A DNA stretch of 64,000 nt from Coffea arabica (GCF_036785885.1 NC_092310.1:744001-808000); one strand, 5' to 3'; shown: positions 48,491 through 60,997, numbered from the stretch's first letter. The notes: generated from the sequence alone by a model not told the origin. Made by a program: numbers and translations.

Positions 48491-49888
48491 AATTAGGTGT
48501 ATTAAATGTGTTAGGACAACCGTTAAAAAAATCCTTTAATAAAATAGCTTTTTCAAATTATTTTTTAAATTTTTGTAGAAAAATGTACAACAACGATTTA
48601 ATATGTGTAGAATAAAAATAATCAAGAAATAAATTTGTGAAAAAATAAAAAAATTTAAAAAATGACAATCCAAACAAGGTCTAATTTGGTAACTAAATTG
48701 AATTGTTTAGATAAGTTATTGTTTTAAAAAATTTTAATTACATCAGAAACACTTGTGCTTTACATCATAAATATATTGTTGGTATATCTATGTTTGTTAA
48801 TGTACTCCCCTTGATTATTAATGTAATCCCCTTGATTTTTTAATTTGTGAAAATAAATAAAAATACTTAGACTTTTAATTTCAATTACAATCTCACAATA
48901 AAATAATGGTTGAAATGCAATAATAGATAGAAAGATTGAGTAGGGATATTCTTGCTCAATTGACATTGTAGACAAGTATTTAGGAAAAAAATTGATAAGT
49001 AATTATTATTTTAAAAAATATTTATAATTACATTGTACACATTCGTACTTTACATCATGACTCCTTGATTTTTTTATTTGTGTGAATAAACAAAATACTT
49101 AAAAATTTTAATTTCAATTACAATCTCAAAACAATATCGTAGGTAGTAAGATTGAATAAGGATATTGTTACCTAACTGACTGGTAAATAAATATTAAATA
49201 AGGGAACATTGATAAATAATTGGACGCTAATAACAATTTTCTAGTGGACAAAAAATGTGAATATGGAGAATTTTTTTCTTTCCAATGAATATGGACTGAG
49301 TGAGAAAGTCAAATGGCCGAATTGAAAACACAAATTTGAAAAAAGTTAAAAAAGAATTATTATTTTTAACCCAAATTATTTAATGCTACAACCACTCACT
49401 TTTATCTCATTTTTTGTTTCTTATCAAGTTTGCATTTCTATTTTCGATTCTCTTGACTTCCTTTGAACTCCAAACTTTCTTTTTTAAATTGCAATCTCTA
49501 AATCCCAAAGGCATAAATTAAAATTTAAGTTTACAATGTCAAATCCTCATAGACGTGAATTTTGTATAATTTCAAAATATTGTGATATTTTTGGGTTAGA
49601 TTTAAGATTATTTTGATAGATATAATTGAAATTGAAATGAAATTTATTTGTTTTAACTTATAATTTAAAAAATTTATTTTTGAAAATCCAAGTTATTCAA
49701 AAATAGTAAACTTTTCATCATATAAAGTTTTAAATTAGTCTATTGCATGTCTTATTTTGTGCATATATATATTTATATAATTTTTTTAAAAAAAAATTCA
49801 TTGAACCGAGGTTGAACCGGTCCGACCGGTTGAACCTCGATCCTTTCACTTCACCGATTCAGTTGACGGTCCGGGTTTTAAAACATTG

Positions 49889-50690
49889 GCTAAAAGCGTA
49901 CTGCACGACCCTACCACTAATACAAACAAGTGCATGGACCAGCCAATCACTTTCTCATTATTTCTTGGCTTCACCAAACCCGGGTACTCAGTACTTTTTT
50001 TTCCCTTGGTTTGCTATTAGACTGCACCAAATTACGATATTAGTCTAATTTTTTTGTTCAACTAAACCCCCATCCAATCATACTTTTATTTAAAGTAAAA
50101 TGACATTTTTCCTCCTTACGGATCATTCATGTTTTTTTTTCCCTTGGTTTGCTATTAGACTGCCTCAAATTAATAAATATTTCTCATTTTAACGAATGTG
50201 TCACAGGCTTTATGATTGTATTGCAATTGATATAAATTTTTCCTCAACCTCAATTGCCCTACAAATCTCCCACTTTAATGTATAACTTGTCCTAATACTT
50301 TAAACTAGGGGGAGTGCCCGCGCATCGCGCGGGTGTTTGGTGCCTGTGGGGAAGGAGATTTTTTTTGTTGAACAAACAATAGTACATTGTGAGAAGAAAT
50401 AAAACTTAGTATGAAAAAATAAACGATATAATCAATCAATTCACACAGCGTTAAAATAAAATTGTGTCAAATTGAAAGTTGTTGATAATGCAAAAAGGCA
50501 GAGCAACACAGAAAACTAACCTTATTCCAGAATCCCCACCGAGAGCTTTTTATTGCTGTTGCTCCAAACCTATAAGATTATAATCAACCCAGACCAATTG
50601 GGGTTAGGCAACGCGAAAAATACTATTTTGCAGCTAGGCAATGCTATAAGAGTCACTAATTGTAGGTACTAAGAACACACCGACAAAATT
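49889..50690. repeat. Segmental array, unit 3 (blocks R-S-T)
   Basis: Block R resumes after the hAT element, followed by S (about 50000) and T (50488-50690). From 50305 onwards the sequence is inside the complete Helitron. Confidence 0.85.
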
Positions 50691-51487
50691 AAGGGAGGAA
50701 CTAAAAAATTGGGGGGGTGAAATCTAACCTCACGCTGAACCACCAGGAGTAGCTGGGACTGAAGAGCATTCTGAGCTGATTAGTATGAAGCCAGATAAAA
50801 TTATCCCAATCCTAGAATGCTAACAGAGAGAAACTGATAATAAACCGTTTAGGTATTAAGATACCAACTGTTTGGCAATTGAATTGGGCGTAATTAATGA
50901 CGAAATAATAGGTAATTTCAAAGTTGAGCTCAGAAGGAAGAGAAAATGATGAGGCAAATCGTTGTAGACAAAGGCAAAAAAGGAAAACTTAACTCCTCAA
51001 GCTGAAAGGGAATAAAATGACCAACGTTTGTGGCTCATAAATGCAGATTATAAATGATATAGAAATGGCTTCTTACCATTGATAGAAAAATCGTTGGTTC
51101 ATTTCCTAAATCCAATTGCCATTCAAATATTTCAGACAAAGCAACATCTCAAACGGTTATCTGCGGCTGAAAAGAGGAATTATTGGTAGTTAAGGGATAT
51201 TCTGGTAATTACACCAACATACAAGCATATATGGGTTGTACAAAATGCAAAAATAGTTGCACACTAATTACACATTCCATCAATACCCAGATGGCTCATC
51301 AATGACAACTTTAAATGTATTAAAATGGGGTTATTTCAGTAAATATACCCAAATACATGCTTTTTTAACTTGTACCTAAAGTTTTTAAACTAATATACAA
51401 CATTTCACATTCCTAGAAAGCCTCCATCTATACGGTTGAAATTCAACTTTTTCTTTGACCAAAACTCAATCTTATATAGTATAAGGA
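50305..51487 (-). mobile_element. Complete short Helitron, minus strand
   Basis: Read on the minus strand, the element starts A|TCCTTATACTATATAAG at 51487 and ends with a perfect hairpin (CCCGCGCGATGCGCGGG), eight bases, CTAG, then T at 50305. The 5' TC, hairpin plus CTRR end and insertion between A and T, with no target duplication, are the Helitron rules. At 1,183 bp it has no RepHel protein and is non-autonomous. Confidence 0.8.
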
Positions 51488-52426
51488 TGTTCCCTTCTGT
51501 TTGCTAGTGCACCAAACCGATTTGTGACTCTATACATGTACAACATTAATCTGAACTAGCATTATTTTGCCTGTGCCTTGGCATGGTTTATTTTTTTAAA
51601 ATTTATTATGAATTCGTGCAAGCATGAATAATTTAAATAAAAAATTAATGATGATCTTACAAGTTCATCCATATTAATTTTATAAAATTAATGTAATAAT
51701 TATACTTAACTATCATACCAATTTTTAAAAACTTCGTTAGATACTTTTATTATAATATAATGATATTATAACACTTATAAAAAAATCAATAGATATTCTA
51801 CCCTTTTCTGTATGGATATTTTTTAGATGATTACAATTTTTATAATAACCATAGACATAGTTACATATTCCTACTTAATTAAGTACAAAAAAATTTAGCA
51901 ATTTATTTATGCATCAACAAATATTTAATTTCCAGCAATATTAATAAATCTATCAGTTAATAGTTAAAGTTTTTAAACACTAAGTTAGTCCATATGGATA
52001 AAAAAAATTATACAAATTTATCGTATTGTTAGAAAAGAGAAGAACCATAAGAATAAATAATTCAAATTTATGTAAAAACTATAAGAAAAACTAATTATAA
52101 AACAATCGGATACAAAAATAGGTAAAACTCAAGTGTCCAAATAACTAGTTAATTCCCCATCAATTTCTACTCATTTTCAATTTCCACCTTTCGAAGTCTT
52201 CTTTCGAGAATCTTCTATTATCGCAACTCCATTTAAGTTAAACTTGTGATCATATCATAGGCAAATAATTCAATTGTAAAAATTGAAATCCACAAGAACG
52301 CCCTCATTTCCTCCTTCCCAAAACATCCAAATTCAGTCAAAGTTTATAATTATATTATGAACTAAAGGTCGATTTTATTTCTAACTCCAGTTGAAATTGT
52401 GACAACTTGTGACAAATTGAAACTGT
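51488..52426. other. Spacer
   Basis: AT-rich, no frame or element recognised. Confidence 0.5.
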
Positions 52427-53744
52427 CACTACTACAAAAATAGTCTTTAGTGACACACCTATTATGACACTTTTAGCAAAATGTCATAATACAATCTTAA
52501 TATGACATGCAATAGGAATGGTCATTAAAAAGGAAAAGAAGACACCGTAACGACATCGTAATGCTAGAAACAAATTGAAAAAAAAAAATCAGAAAATGCT
52601 GAAACAAAATGGCGCTCCACTAAGGCGCTTTTTTTTTTCAGGAAAATTTGTAAGCTCCTCTCCAGAACTTACCTGACCTCAAGATCTACTCTTTCCTCCC
52701 CCAATTTTTTCTCTCCGGACATAACCAATCATCCCAATTGAGCCAGAGAACCAATCATGCATCATCATACACAATATCCATTCTCATGCTTTTGCAACTT
52801 GTCTCATCGCACCGTTTTTCACCTCTCTAAGTAACTCTTGGATTCGTGGTTTGATTGCGAAGAAGAATTAGGGCATTCAAACCTAGTGATAATTAGGACA
52901 TTTGAAGATAGAGGAAGGCAAGATTGTGGTGGCAGACAAATGGTTAGTCTGCATTTGATTTTTGAAAGTTATTTGCTTTTTGTGCCTAATTTTTCCATCT
53001 CTTGATTCAATTTTCTGTTGAGTTTTCCTTGCAAAATTAGGTTAGAAATTTAGGTTTGTAAGGCTAACACTCTGATATTAAGTGGGTTATTCTGTTTTTC
53101 ATGAGTTTGGACTGATTTCAAGCATTTAGTGTTATATTTTTCTGGCAAAAAACATGAAGTCTAATAATATTTGCTATGTGTTTGCTGTTTTGCCAGAAAG
53201 AAACTTTCAAAATATAGCTGCCCCATTTGAATAGTTGTTTAACCAGTTTTAATGCTGCTGGTTGAACTTGAAGATGCTTAAATTATGTGCTCCTAAACAG
53301 GGCAACATTGGGTGATACTTGAGTTGTTGGTAGTTACCAAGTTCTTGGATTCGGATTCGGATTGTGATAAGAAACCAAATAGAGTTTAAGAAACTTTATT
53401 AGTCTAGTTTAAGCATCTTATTTTCAGCTTTGTTCATTCTTCATTTGATGGCTCTTGGAATTTGGTTTACTTGTTCTTCCTTGTAATTGGATTTTGGGGT
53501 TTTGTTAGGAAGATAGAGAGTCATCAAGAGACTAATAAAGTGCAGTAACATACTTAAGAAAGAGAAAGAATTATTCTGCAAAATTCTGAAAAAAAAAATT
53601 AAAGTTCCTAATGGTTATTCAGCCACAATTTCAAAGTCTGTGCACTTGAAATCTCTTAAACTATCTAGACTTAAGAGCCATGACAATCACATTTTAATTC
53701 AACAACTATTACCATAATGCTACATAAAACTTCTTCCAAAATCG

Positions 53745-53981
53745 GTGCGGTTTCCCTTGATAAAGTTGTCCAACTGTTTTAGAGATTTGTGTTCTAAAAC
53801 ATTTTGTCCTAAAGAACTTGTTCAAATGAAAAGTGAAATTACTATTGTGCTATGCCAGTTGGAGCGTGTGGTTCTACCATCTTTATTTGTTGTAATGGTT
53901 CATTTGACCATTCATTTAGCAACTGAGGCAAGAATAATTGGTCCAGTGTACTATCATTGGATGTATCCAATCGAAAGGTAA
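53745..53981 (+). pseudogene. CACTA transposase fragment (DUF4218-type)
   Basis: Reads FRDLCSKTFCPKELVQMK, LCQLERVVLPSLFVVMVHL, IHLATEARIIGPVYYHWMYP and IER. This follows the conserved CxLExxFPPSFFDxMxHLxxHL...GPVxxRWMYPxER pattern of the domain found at the C-terminal side of plant CACTA transposases. Only about 75 residues remain. Confidence 0.82.
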
Positions 53982-54256
53982 CTATCATAAGTTTAAAATT
54001 TCATCTTTTTTTTCTTAATGTGATTAGTCTTATTATAAATATTATTTTATAATTATCTCATGTACCTATGCACCTTGAAGAATTATGTTTGAAATAGAAG
54101 TCGGACTGATAGTTAGAATGCAAAAGAGTACCTAATTAATGAGTGTAAATCACTGAAATTTTGGGTTGGTTTGTAGTATTATGTAATGAATTTCTGTTTA
54201 GGAGTTGCTTTCTTGTGTATCATTTTCACAAACTTTATAAAATTGATATTTTCAAG

Positions 54257-54493
54257 GTTAGGGATGAAGTTACAATAAGGAGCATGATTGATCCAAACAG
54301 AATTTTGGCTGTTGGAGAGGTTAGAAGTTTGGATCCTACGGCTAAAGTTGGTGACACACCTTTGGGGTCATGTTGGTGTGAAGTTCATGTGAATGTGCCT
54401 GTGAAGAGTAATGAGGAGTTGATGAGGCCATACCATAATTTTCGAAAGATTAGAGATGCAATTGGAGTGGCTATTGTTTGGCCAATAAATCTG
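54257..54493 (+). pseudogene. CACTA-associated domain fragment (DUF8039-like)
   Basis: After a CAAG acceptor the frame gives VRDEVTIRSMIDPNRILAVG, then LDPTAKVGDTPLGSCWCEVH, RPYHNFRKIRDAIGVAIVWP and a GT donor after INL. The VAxGxxxSxDPxxxVxGxxLGxxxCEV and AxGxxIAWP pattern is common in plant En/Spm-related proteins. The domain name is from memory and should be treated as tentative. Confidence 0.6.
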
Positions 54494-55300
54494 GTACTCT
54501 TTTGTCATACCTTTACCATTTGTCTAATGTAGTTATTATTTGTTTTCTAATGTTAAAACTGTAAAACAAGACCTGTGTGAATTGTAATATGTCTTGTTTG
54601 GTTTACAACACTTGTAGGTGAGTATTGAAGAAAATTAAAGCAACATTGGATCAAGTGGCAGTTTTTTGAAGGCATCTTCCTTGCTTGGTAGTTGAGTTGC
54701 TGTCCCATGCGTCCTTTATATGTACACGACTGATTTAAAACCATCTAAATTAGTATGTAATTTGTAGACACTTTTGGTGTGGATTGTTTAAATGATGTAC
54801 TTTTGCTCAAGTTTGGATGATTGTATTGCTTCTGTTATATTATTGTACTAACTATGTTACAATCCTTCAAAATTTAGGATCTAAAATGCTTGTGCAGCAG
54901 GATGAAATGTGGTTTCTGACGTTAGCTGATATGCAACAGGAAGTTGGAACACTTTAATTTGGATGCTATACTGACAAGTAGAAAATGTCATAAAAGCCTG
55001 ATCTAGTTACTCTTCAAAAGTGTCATAATATTTCTATCTACTTATACTCAAAAAACGTCGTGATATATTATTGTACTCCAGCATTTCTTGTCATTTGAAA
55101 GTGTCATAACAGACATAGATAATGACATTTAATAATGTCATAATAATGATAAATTGGGACACTTAAAACTGTCATAAACCTATTGTGACGCTAGAATGGA
55201 TGACGCTTTCAGTGGAGCGTCATTATAGCCTAAACGTCATGACATAGATCTATAATGACGCTTTTGAATGTCATAAAAGGACATTTTTATAGTAGTGTGT

Positions 55301-55906
55301 TTTTGGCTCCTTGCAACCAAATTGAAATAAATTAGTAAAGGGTCAATTTAGCACTAATCTTCAATGTTATTAGGGATAAGCTGCACTTTGCCCACTTGAG
55401 TTTATTTTATCATCACGAAACAAAAACACACATCCTCTTTTAAGACTAGCTATCTCGTTTCTTGGTTCTAAATAGTGGTGCACAATGATAGTCTTCTCAG
55501 TGTCTCAAAAATCAAGCTTGTGATCTCAAGTTAATCGAACTTTTATTTTTTGAAGTAGATAATAATCATTGAATTATTGAAATTTCTGCTCCCTCTTTCC
55601 ATTGTTAATGTTGCTTGCATAGTTATTATTGCAATGATTAACAAATAATTAATTTTTTCCCACCGTGCAAATTTAGGTCATCCAACTCGAGGAGAAAAAT
55701 AAAAAAAAAATTGTTCGCATATCTAATTAAAAATCAAACAATTTCAGTGGCATTATCCTAATTTATTTCTCATGAAAAAAAAGAAAAACCAAAAGAAGTA
55801 ACTAGAAATACTGATATATATATATATATTTAGTATGACAAGGCTGGGTTAGGTTTGGTGCAACGTTTATCATTATTGGTCTGGGAATGATGCAGGTGAC
55901 TATTCA
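55301..55906. other. Spacer before the LTR retrotransposon
   Basis: AT-rich, with a short (TA)n run at about 55813-55829. No gene is seen. Confidence 0.5.
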
Positions 55907-55911
55907 TATTG

Positions 55912-56342
55912 TGTCAGAACATAGCAATTGATTCCCAAATTCAAATTGATTTTCCCAATTAGACCAATGGATTTTGCCCCAATGAACAAACGTTGTCGTT
56001 CCACTTATTGGTCAATAGAGTTAGTGATAAGTAGGATGACGTCGTGGGAGGGCCAAGTTGAGTAGCGCGACGCCGTTTTAGCATACAACAGAATTAGTTA
56101 ACAGATTTCTTAGTCGGTTGCTTCAGCTTATTTGTATAGCATTGATTGGTGGAAAAGGTATCAGAAAAATATAACAGAATTTCCCTCTTTTTGTTACTCT
56201 CTCTCTCTAATTCTCTCTCTCCCTCAATTCTCTCTATTCTTCTGTGCATCTTCCATCCCCAATCTCTCCCTTCTTCCCTAAATCTTCACAAATTCAGGAA
56301 TTATCCTCAATTTCAGTCAAATATGGATTCTGAGGCCTGACA
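55912..56342 (+). repeat. 5' LTR (431 bp)
   Basis: Starts TGTCAGAACATAG and ends GGCCTGACA. It contains a CT-rich tract (56198-56245) just after a TATA-like TTTGTATAGC, likely in the leader of the element's transcript. Confidence 0.95.
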
Positions 56343-56344
56343 AG

Positions 56345-56356
56345 TGGTATCAGAGC
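56345..56356 (+). promoter_or_regulatory. Primer-binding site (tRNA-Met type)
   Basis: TGGTATCAGAGC, complementary to the 3' end of initiator Met tRNA, lies two bases after the 5' LTR. Confidence 0.93.
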
Positions 56357-56386
56357 AGGCTAAATCCTTGGAACGAGTCAGGATCC

Positions 56387-57520
56387 ATGGCAGAAAGTAC
56401 CAGGTTCAAAACCTTGGAAGAACAAATCAAGAAGCAGGAAATCAGACTTCAAGAAGTAATGGAAGGTCTGCAGGCATCGCAAGCACAACAACAGCAAATG
56501 CAGATGGAATTTCGCTCAAGATTGGAAGATAACAGTAGAAGGATGGAGAATCTGGTAGCTGAGATGAAGCAGGAACTTAGCGGCTTCATGAGAGCTGTAA
56601 TAGGCAAGGAAAGAGCTACATCTGATGAGGAAAGGCAGAGAATGGATCAAGCACCTCTACTATCAACTCCACCACTGAATCAGAGACTACAGCTGGGAAC
56701 AGACAACAGTAGAACTGTGAAAAGAGAAACAAGTAAGATTCTGGTACCCAACCCTCCCAGAATTGATTTACCTATGTTCAGTGGTGAGAATCCGAGAGAA
56801 TGGATTAGGAAATGCAATAAGTACTGTCTAAATTACCAAATTCCTGAAGATCAAAAAGTAGGAGTGATAGAAATGTATCTGGAAGGTAGGGCAGATAACT
56901 GGTTCCAGGGGATTAAGCTGGAAAAACCAGATCTGACTTGGAAAATGTTTGAGGAATGGTTGTATAGAAGGTTTGATAATAGAAATGGCAGGGATGTGGT
57001 AGAGGAATTCGATAAACTTAGGCAATCAGGCAAGGTGGAAGATTACCAGGAAAAGTTTGAGGAGCTAAAAACCATGATGATGATTAGAAATCCACATCTA
57101 TATGAGGAATACTTTGTATCCAGTTTTATCAGTGGACTTAAGGATGAAATCAAAACTATGATCAGAATGTTGAAACCTACAAACCTATCAGAAGCATTTG
57201 AACTAGCTGCACTGCAGGAAGAGGCACTAAGACTTCAAACCAGGACCTTCAAGGAGAGGGTAAAGCTGTCCTTGAGGATAGATTGGGAATTTCCAGGAAC
57301 TCATCTCCACACCAGATCCACAGCTCTCAATATAGGGTGCCTCTCACCAGTACCTTTAGAAATACCCCATTTAGAGGCAAACCAGTGTCCATGGCAGGAT
57401 CTGAAGCTAGGAAACTCTCATCAGAGGAATTACAATACAGAAAGAACAATGGCCTTTGTTTTAAGCGTGGATAGAAGTTCATCAGTGCAAACCTGGCCAC
57501 CTGAACCTTCTAGTTACTGA
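56387..57520 (+). pseudogene. Retrotransposon Gag, frame broken
   Basis: The N-terminal 90 residues are a Gln/Glu-rich coiled-coil-like stretch. The capsid-type domain follows: FSGENPREWIRKCNKYCLNY, GRADNWFQGI, EEFDKLRQSGKVEDYQEKFE, then SFISGLKDEIKTMI. From about 57270 this frame stops making sense; the Arg-rich linker and the beginning of a zinc knuckle (NNGLCFK) continue in another frame at 57283-57474, and the knuckle has lost its second Cys (Arg instead). The start was chosen as the first ATG after the primer-binding site that keeps the coiled coil. Confidence 0.88.
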
Positions 57521-57593
57521 GGAAGAAGAGGAAAATGAGTTTGAGGATGCAGTAGGAGAGCAAGATGAGTCCACAGGGAATCCAGGACAAGTC

Positions 57594-60500
57594 ATGGAGA
57601 TGTCCTTACATGCATTATCAGATGCCATGAAAAGAAAGACAATAACACTGGTTGGAAAGTGGGATGGGGAGGAGATGCTCATACTTGTTGACACAGGGAG
57701 CTCAGATAGCTACATTAGCAGTGAGAAGGTGATTGCATTTGATATCCCTTATCGGCTAGTGGAACCGTTTTCTGTGATTGTGGGGAATGGAGCATGTGTG
57801 ACTAGCAAAGCCATTTGCCCCAAGGTCACATGGGGAATTAACCAGCACCAATTCTGTTTTGATCTCAAAGTAATGGATTTAAGTGGTTGGGACATGATTT
57901 TGGGAGTGGACTGGATGACTCACTATAGCCCCATTACTGTTGATTTCCATCAACTAACCATATCCCTGCATAATCAGGGCGAAACGATACAACTAAGGGG
58001 ACAAGCTGAAGACTGTGATTTGGACCTTATTAGAGGAAGTGACCCGAGGAATTTCATTGAATATAAGAAGAAGATGTGTTTGGCTCTAAGGATGGGACAG
58101 GACAAGCTGTCAGAAGAATATGGAGTGCCTGCTGAGGTTCAAGAGGTCCTTGGAAGTTTTCACGATGTATTTTAGACCCCTGTTGAGTTGCCTCCTCCCA
58201 GAGAGATAGATCATGAGATTCCACTGAAGCAGGGAGCACAGGCCTTCAAGATGAAACCATATCGATATCCTCATTCTCAGAAAGGTGAGATTGAGAAGCA
58301 AGTGAGAGAAATGCTGCAGCATGGGATAATTATACACAGCAACAATCCTTTTGCTTCTCCAGTGCTGCTGGTCAAAAAAAAAAGAAGGAACACGGCGCTT
58401 CTGTGTAGACTACAGGCGCTTGAATGAAATGACAATTAAGGACAGGTATCCCATCCCAAATGTAGATGAGCTGATCAACGAGTTGGCAGGCTCAAAGTAC
58501 AAATCCAAACTGGACCTCACTTCTGGCTATCACCAGATCAGGGTCAAGCCTAAGGACACCCATAAAACTGCTTTTCAAACTCACTGTGGCCACTATGAGT
58601 TTCTGGTCATGCCATTTGGGCTGACCAATGCCCCAGCTACATTCCAATCTCTCATGAATCAGATATTCGAGCCATACTTTAGGAAGTTTGTTCTGGTTTT
58701 TTTTGACGATATTTTGGTTTACAGTGCTACACTTGAGCTGCATCTGGAACATCTGAAAATAGTATTAAGTGTCTTGGGAAGGCACCAACTATTTGCTAAG
58801 AGATCCAAATGCTCTTTTGCCCAGCAGAAGGTGGATTATCTGGGCCATACCATCACTGAACAAGAGGTGTCCATGGACCAATCCAAAATAGAGAGTGTCA
58901 TGAATTGGCCAACTCCCCAGACTGTAAAGGAGTTGATGGGGCTTTTGGGGCTGACTGGATATTACAGGAGGTTCATTAGGCACTATGGGATCATTTGCAG
59001 GCCACTAACAGAACTGCTCAAGAAGGACAACTTTAGGTGGAATGGGGAAGCACAAAGAGCCTTTGACTCACTGAAACACATCATGTGTGAAGCCCCTGTA
59101 CTCAAGTTACCAGATTTTCAGATGACCTTCACTATAGAGACTGATGCCAGTGGTGGAGGAATTGGGGCAGTATTGATGCAGGAGGGTCACCCTATAGCCT
59201 TCCTTAGCAAGGCTCTATCAACTAGAAACTTGGGATTATCAGCCTATGAAAAAGAATTGTTAGCACTAGTGATGGCCGTGACCAAATGGAGGCACCTCTT
59301 GCTGGGATACCACTTTGTTATCAAGACAGACCACCAGTCCCTCAAGTATTTGCTAGATCAGAAACTTACTACTGCACTGCAGCACAAATGGTTGGCTAAG
59401 TTGCTGGGATTAGATTATGAGATACAGTACAAGAAGGGGTCAACTAACAAGGTGGCTGATGCACTATCCAGACTGTACAACAGGGGTCAAGGGGAGATCC
59501 ATCAGCAAGGATCCTGCCTGGCCATTACTTCAGTCACACCCTTATGGATACAGGAATTGCAACAGAGCTATGATGCTGACCTTCATTGCCAGAGTATCAT
59601 CTCCCAACTGCTCCTGGATCCTACTGCCCAGTCGCAGTATGAGTGGGATCAGGGATTGCTGAAGTACAATGGTAGGCTTTATGTGGGAGCTGCAAATGGC
59701 TTAAGGGGCAAACTGATTCAAGCTCTCCATGCTTCTGCCATTGGAGGACATTTTGGACAAAGAGGGTGTTGGCACAGGCTGAAGGCACTATTCTACTGGC
59801 CTAATATGAAACAGGATGTCATCAAGTACGTTCAAGCCTGTGACACCTGTCAAAGGTTTAAGTCTGAGCATGTTCCCTACCCAGGCCTGTTACAACCTCT
59901 ACTTGTGCCTCATTCGGCCTGGACTCACCTTACTATGGATTTCATCGAAAGCCTTCCAGATTCTCAAGGGTATGATACAGTAATGGCTGTCATTGACAGA
60001 TTTACTAAAGTGGGACATTTCATTGCTTTGGCTCATCCCTTTACAGCCAAACAAGTGGCTCTACTATTCCTGGACAACATATTTAGGCTACATGGAATCC
60101 CTGAGTCCATTGTGTCAGACAGAGACAGGATCTTCACGAGTGCATTTTGGCAAGAACTCTTCAGTTTGGCAGGCACAGAATTGAGGTATAGCTCTGCTTA
60201 CCATCCTCAAACGGATAGGCAGAGTGAAAGACTTAACCAGTGTTTGGAAGCTTACCTCAGATGCATGACTGGGGAGTTTCCTCACAACTGGAGCAAGTGG
60301 CTCCCTCTGGCTGAATGGTGGTACAACTCTTCATATCATTCTAGTCTGCAATTGACACCTTTCGAGGCACTGTATGGCTACAGGCCTCCTCCGTTACCCT
60401 TGGGGCCTCACCTTGATACCATTATTCCAGCAGCTTCTCAACTACTCCAAGAGAGGTTGAGAATCTCCAGTAGTGTCAAGGAGCATCTTGTAAAGGCACA

Positions 60501-60969
60501 GCAGCGCATGAAGTACTTTGCTGATCAGAATCGCATAGAAAGGACCTTTGCAGTGGGTGACTGGGTTTTCTTAAAACTGCAACCTTACAAGCAGCAGTCA
60601 GTGGCCATCAGGAAATGTCTTAAATTGTCTGCCAGATTCTATGGTCCATTTCAGATTGAAGCTAAGGTTGGTTCAGTTGCCTATCGACTCAAATTGCCAG
60701 TAGGGGCACGCATCCACCCAGTCTTTCATGTTTCACTACTCAAAAAGAAGATAGGACCTTTGCAGGCAGTGGCTACGACACTACCTGAACCTGATATGGA
60801 AGATCAATGTCCCCTACAGCCTGAAGCCATATTGAAGAGGAGGGTGATCATGAGGAATGAGCAGCCCGTGATTCAGTACTTGATCAAGTGGAGTCAGCTT
60901 AATGAGGAGGAAGCTTCCTGGGAAGATAAGGACTTCATCCAGGCTCAATTTCCTCAGCTCCAGTCTTGA
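57594..60969 (+). pseudogene. Retrotransposon Pol (PR-RT-RNaseH-IN-chromodomain), frame broken
   Basis: Protease active site LVDTGSSDSYIS near 57686. A TAG at 58173-58175 interrupts the frame before RT, and an A run at 58373-58382 adds one base, moving RT onward into another frame (58351-60969). RT shows YRRLNEMTIKDRYPIPNVDE, LDLTSGYHQIRV, MPFGLTNAPATFQ and FFDDILVYS (catalytic DD). RNase H shows TDASGGGIG and TDHQSLKYLL. Integrase has the HHCC finger (HASAIGGHFG...CDTCQRFK) and the acidic triad in MDF, VSDRD and SERLN, with the usual Gly before it changed to Arg. The C-terminus QYLIKWSQLNEEEASWED is chromodomain-like. Two breaks in this part alone make it inactive. Confidence 0.93.
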
Positions 60970-60983
60970 GGACAAGACTGTTA

Positions 60984-60994
60984 AACGGGGGAGG
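60984..60994 (+). promoter_or_regulatory. Polypurine tract
   Basis: AACGGGGGAGG immediately before the 3' LTR, the expected primer site for plus-strand synthesis. Confidence 0.8.
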
Positions 60995-60997
60995 TTA

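Larger units (their letters stand above)
48024..49888. mobile_element. hAT-type non-autonomous element (1,865 bp)
   Basis: The 8-bp duplication GCTAAAAG at 48016-48023 and 49889-49896 splits block R exactly, as comparison with 44740-44760 shows. The ends are CAATGTTTTCAGAACCGG and, reversed, CAATGTTTTAAAACCCGG. CA-A-x-G starts and an 8-bp duplication are hAT hallmarks. The subterminal regions are full of CCGGTTGAAC/ACCGGACCGG words. The body is AT-rich, carries a TA microsatellite and a tRNA-like segment, and has no transposase frame. Confidence 0.85.
52427..55297 (+). mobile_element. CACTA (En/Spm) transposon, decayed
   Basis: The 3-bp duplication TGT (52424-52426 and 55298-55300) and termini CACTACTACAAAAATAG and, reversed, CACTACTATAAAAATGTCC define a 2,871-bp CACTA element. 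Both ends are packed with TGTCATAA/TATGACA-type subterminal repeats, the usual transposase-binding layout. It retains remnants of a TNP2-type transposase (53745-53981 and 54257-54493) on the plus strand. Far shorter than an autonomous copy, so it is an internal-deletion derivative. Confidence 0.92.

Noticed and set aside
48016..49897. Reading the 48-49.9 kb element as Mutator with a 9-bp duplication GCTAAAAGC
   Set aside because: If the ninth base is assigned to the element, both ends start CAATG and the duplication is 8 bp, which fits hAT better.
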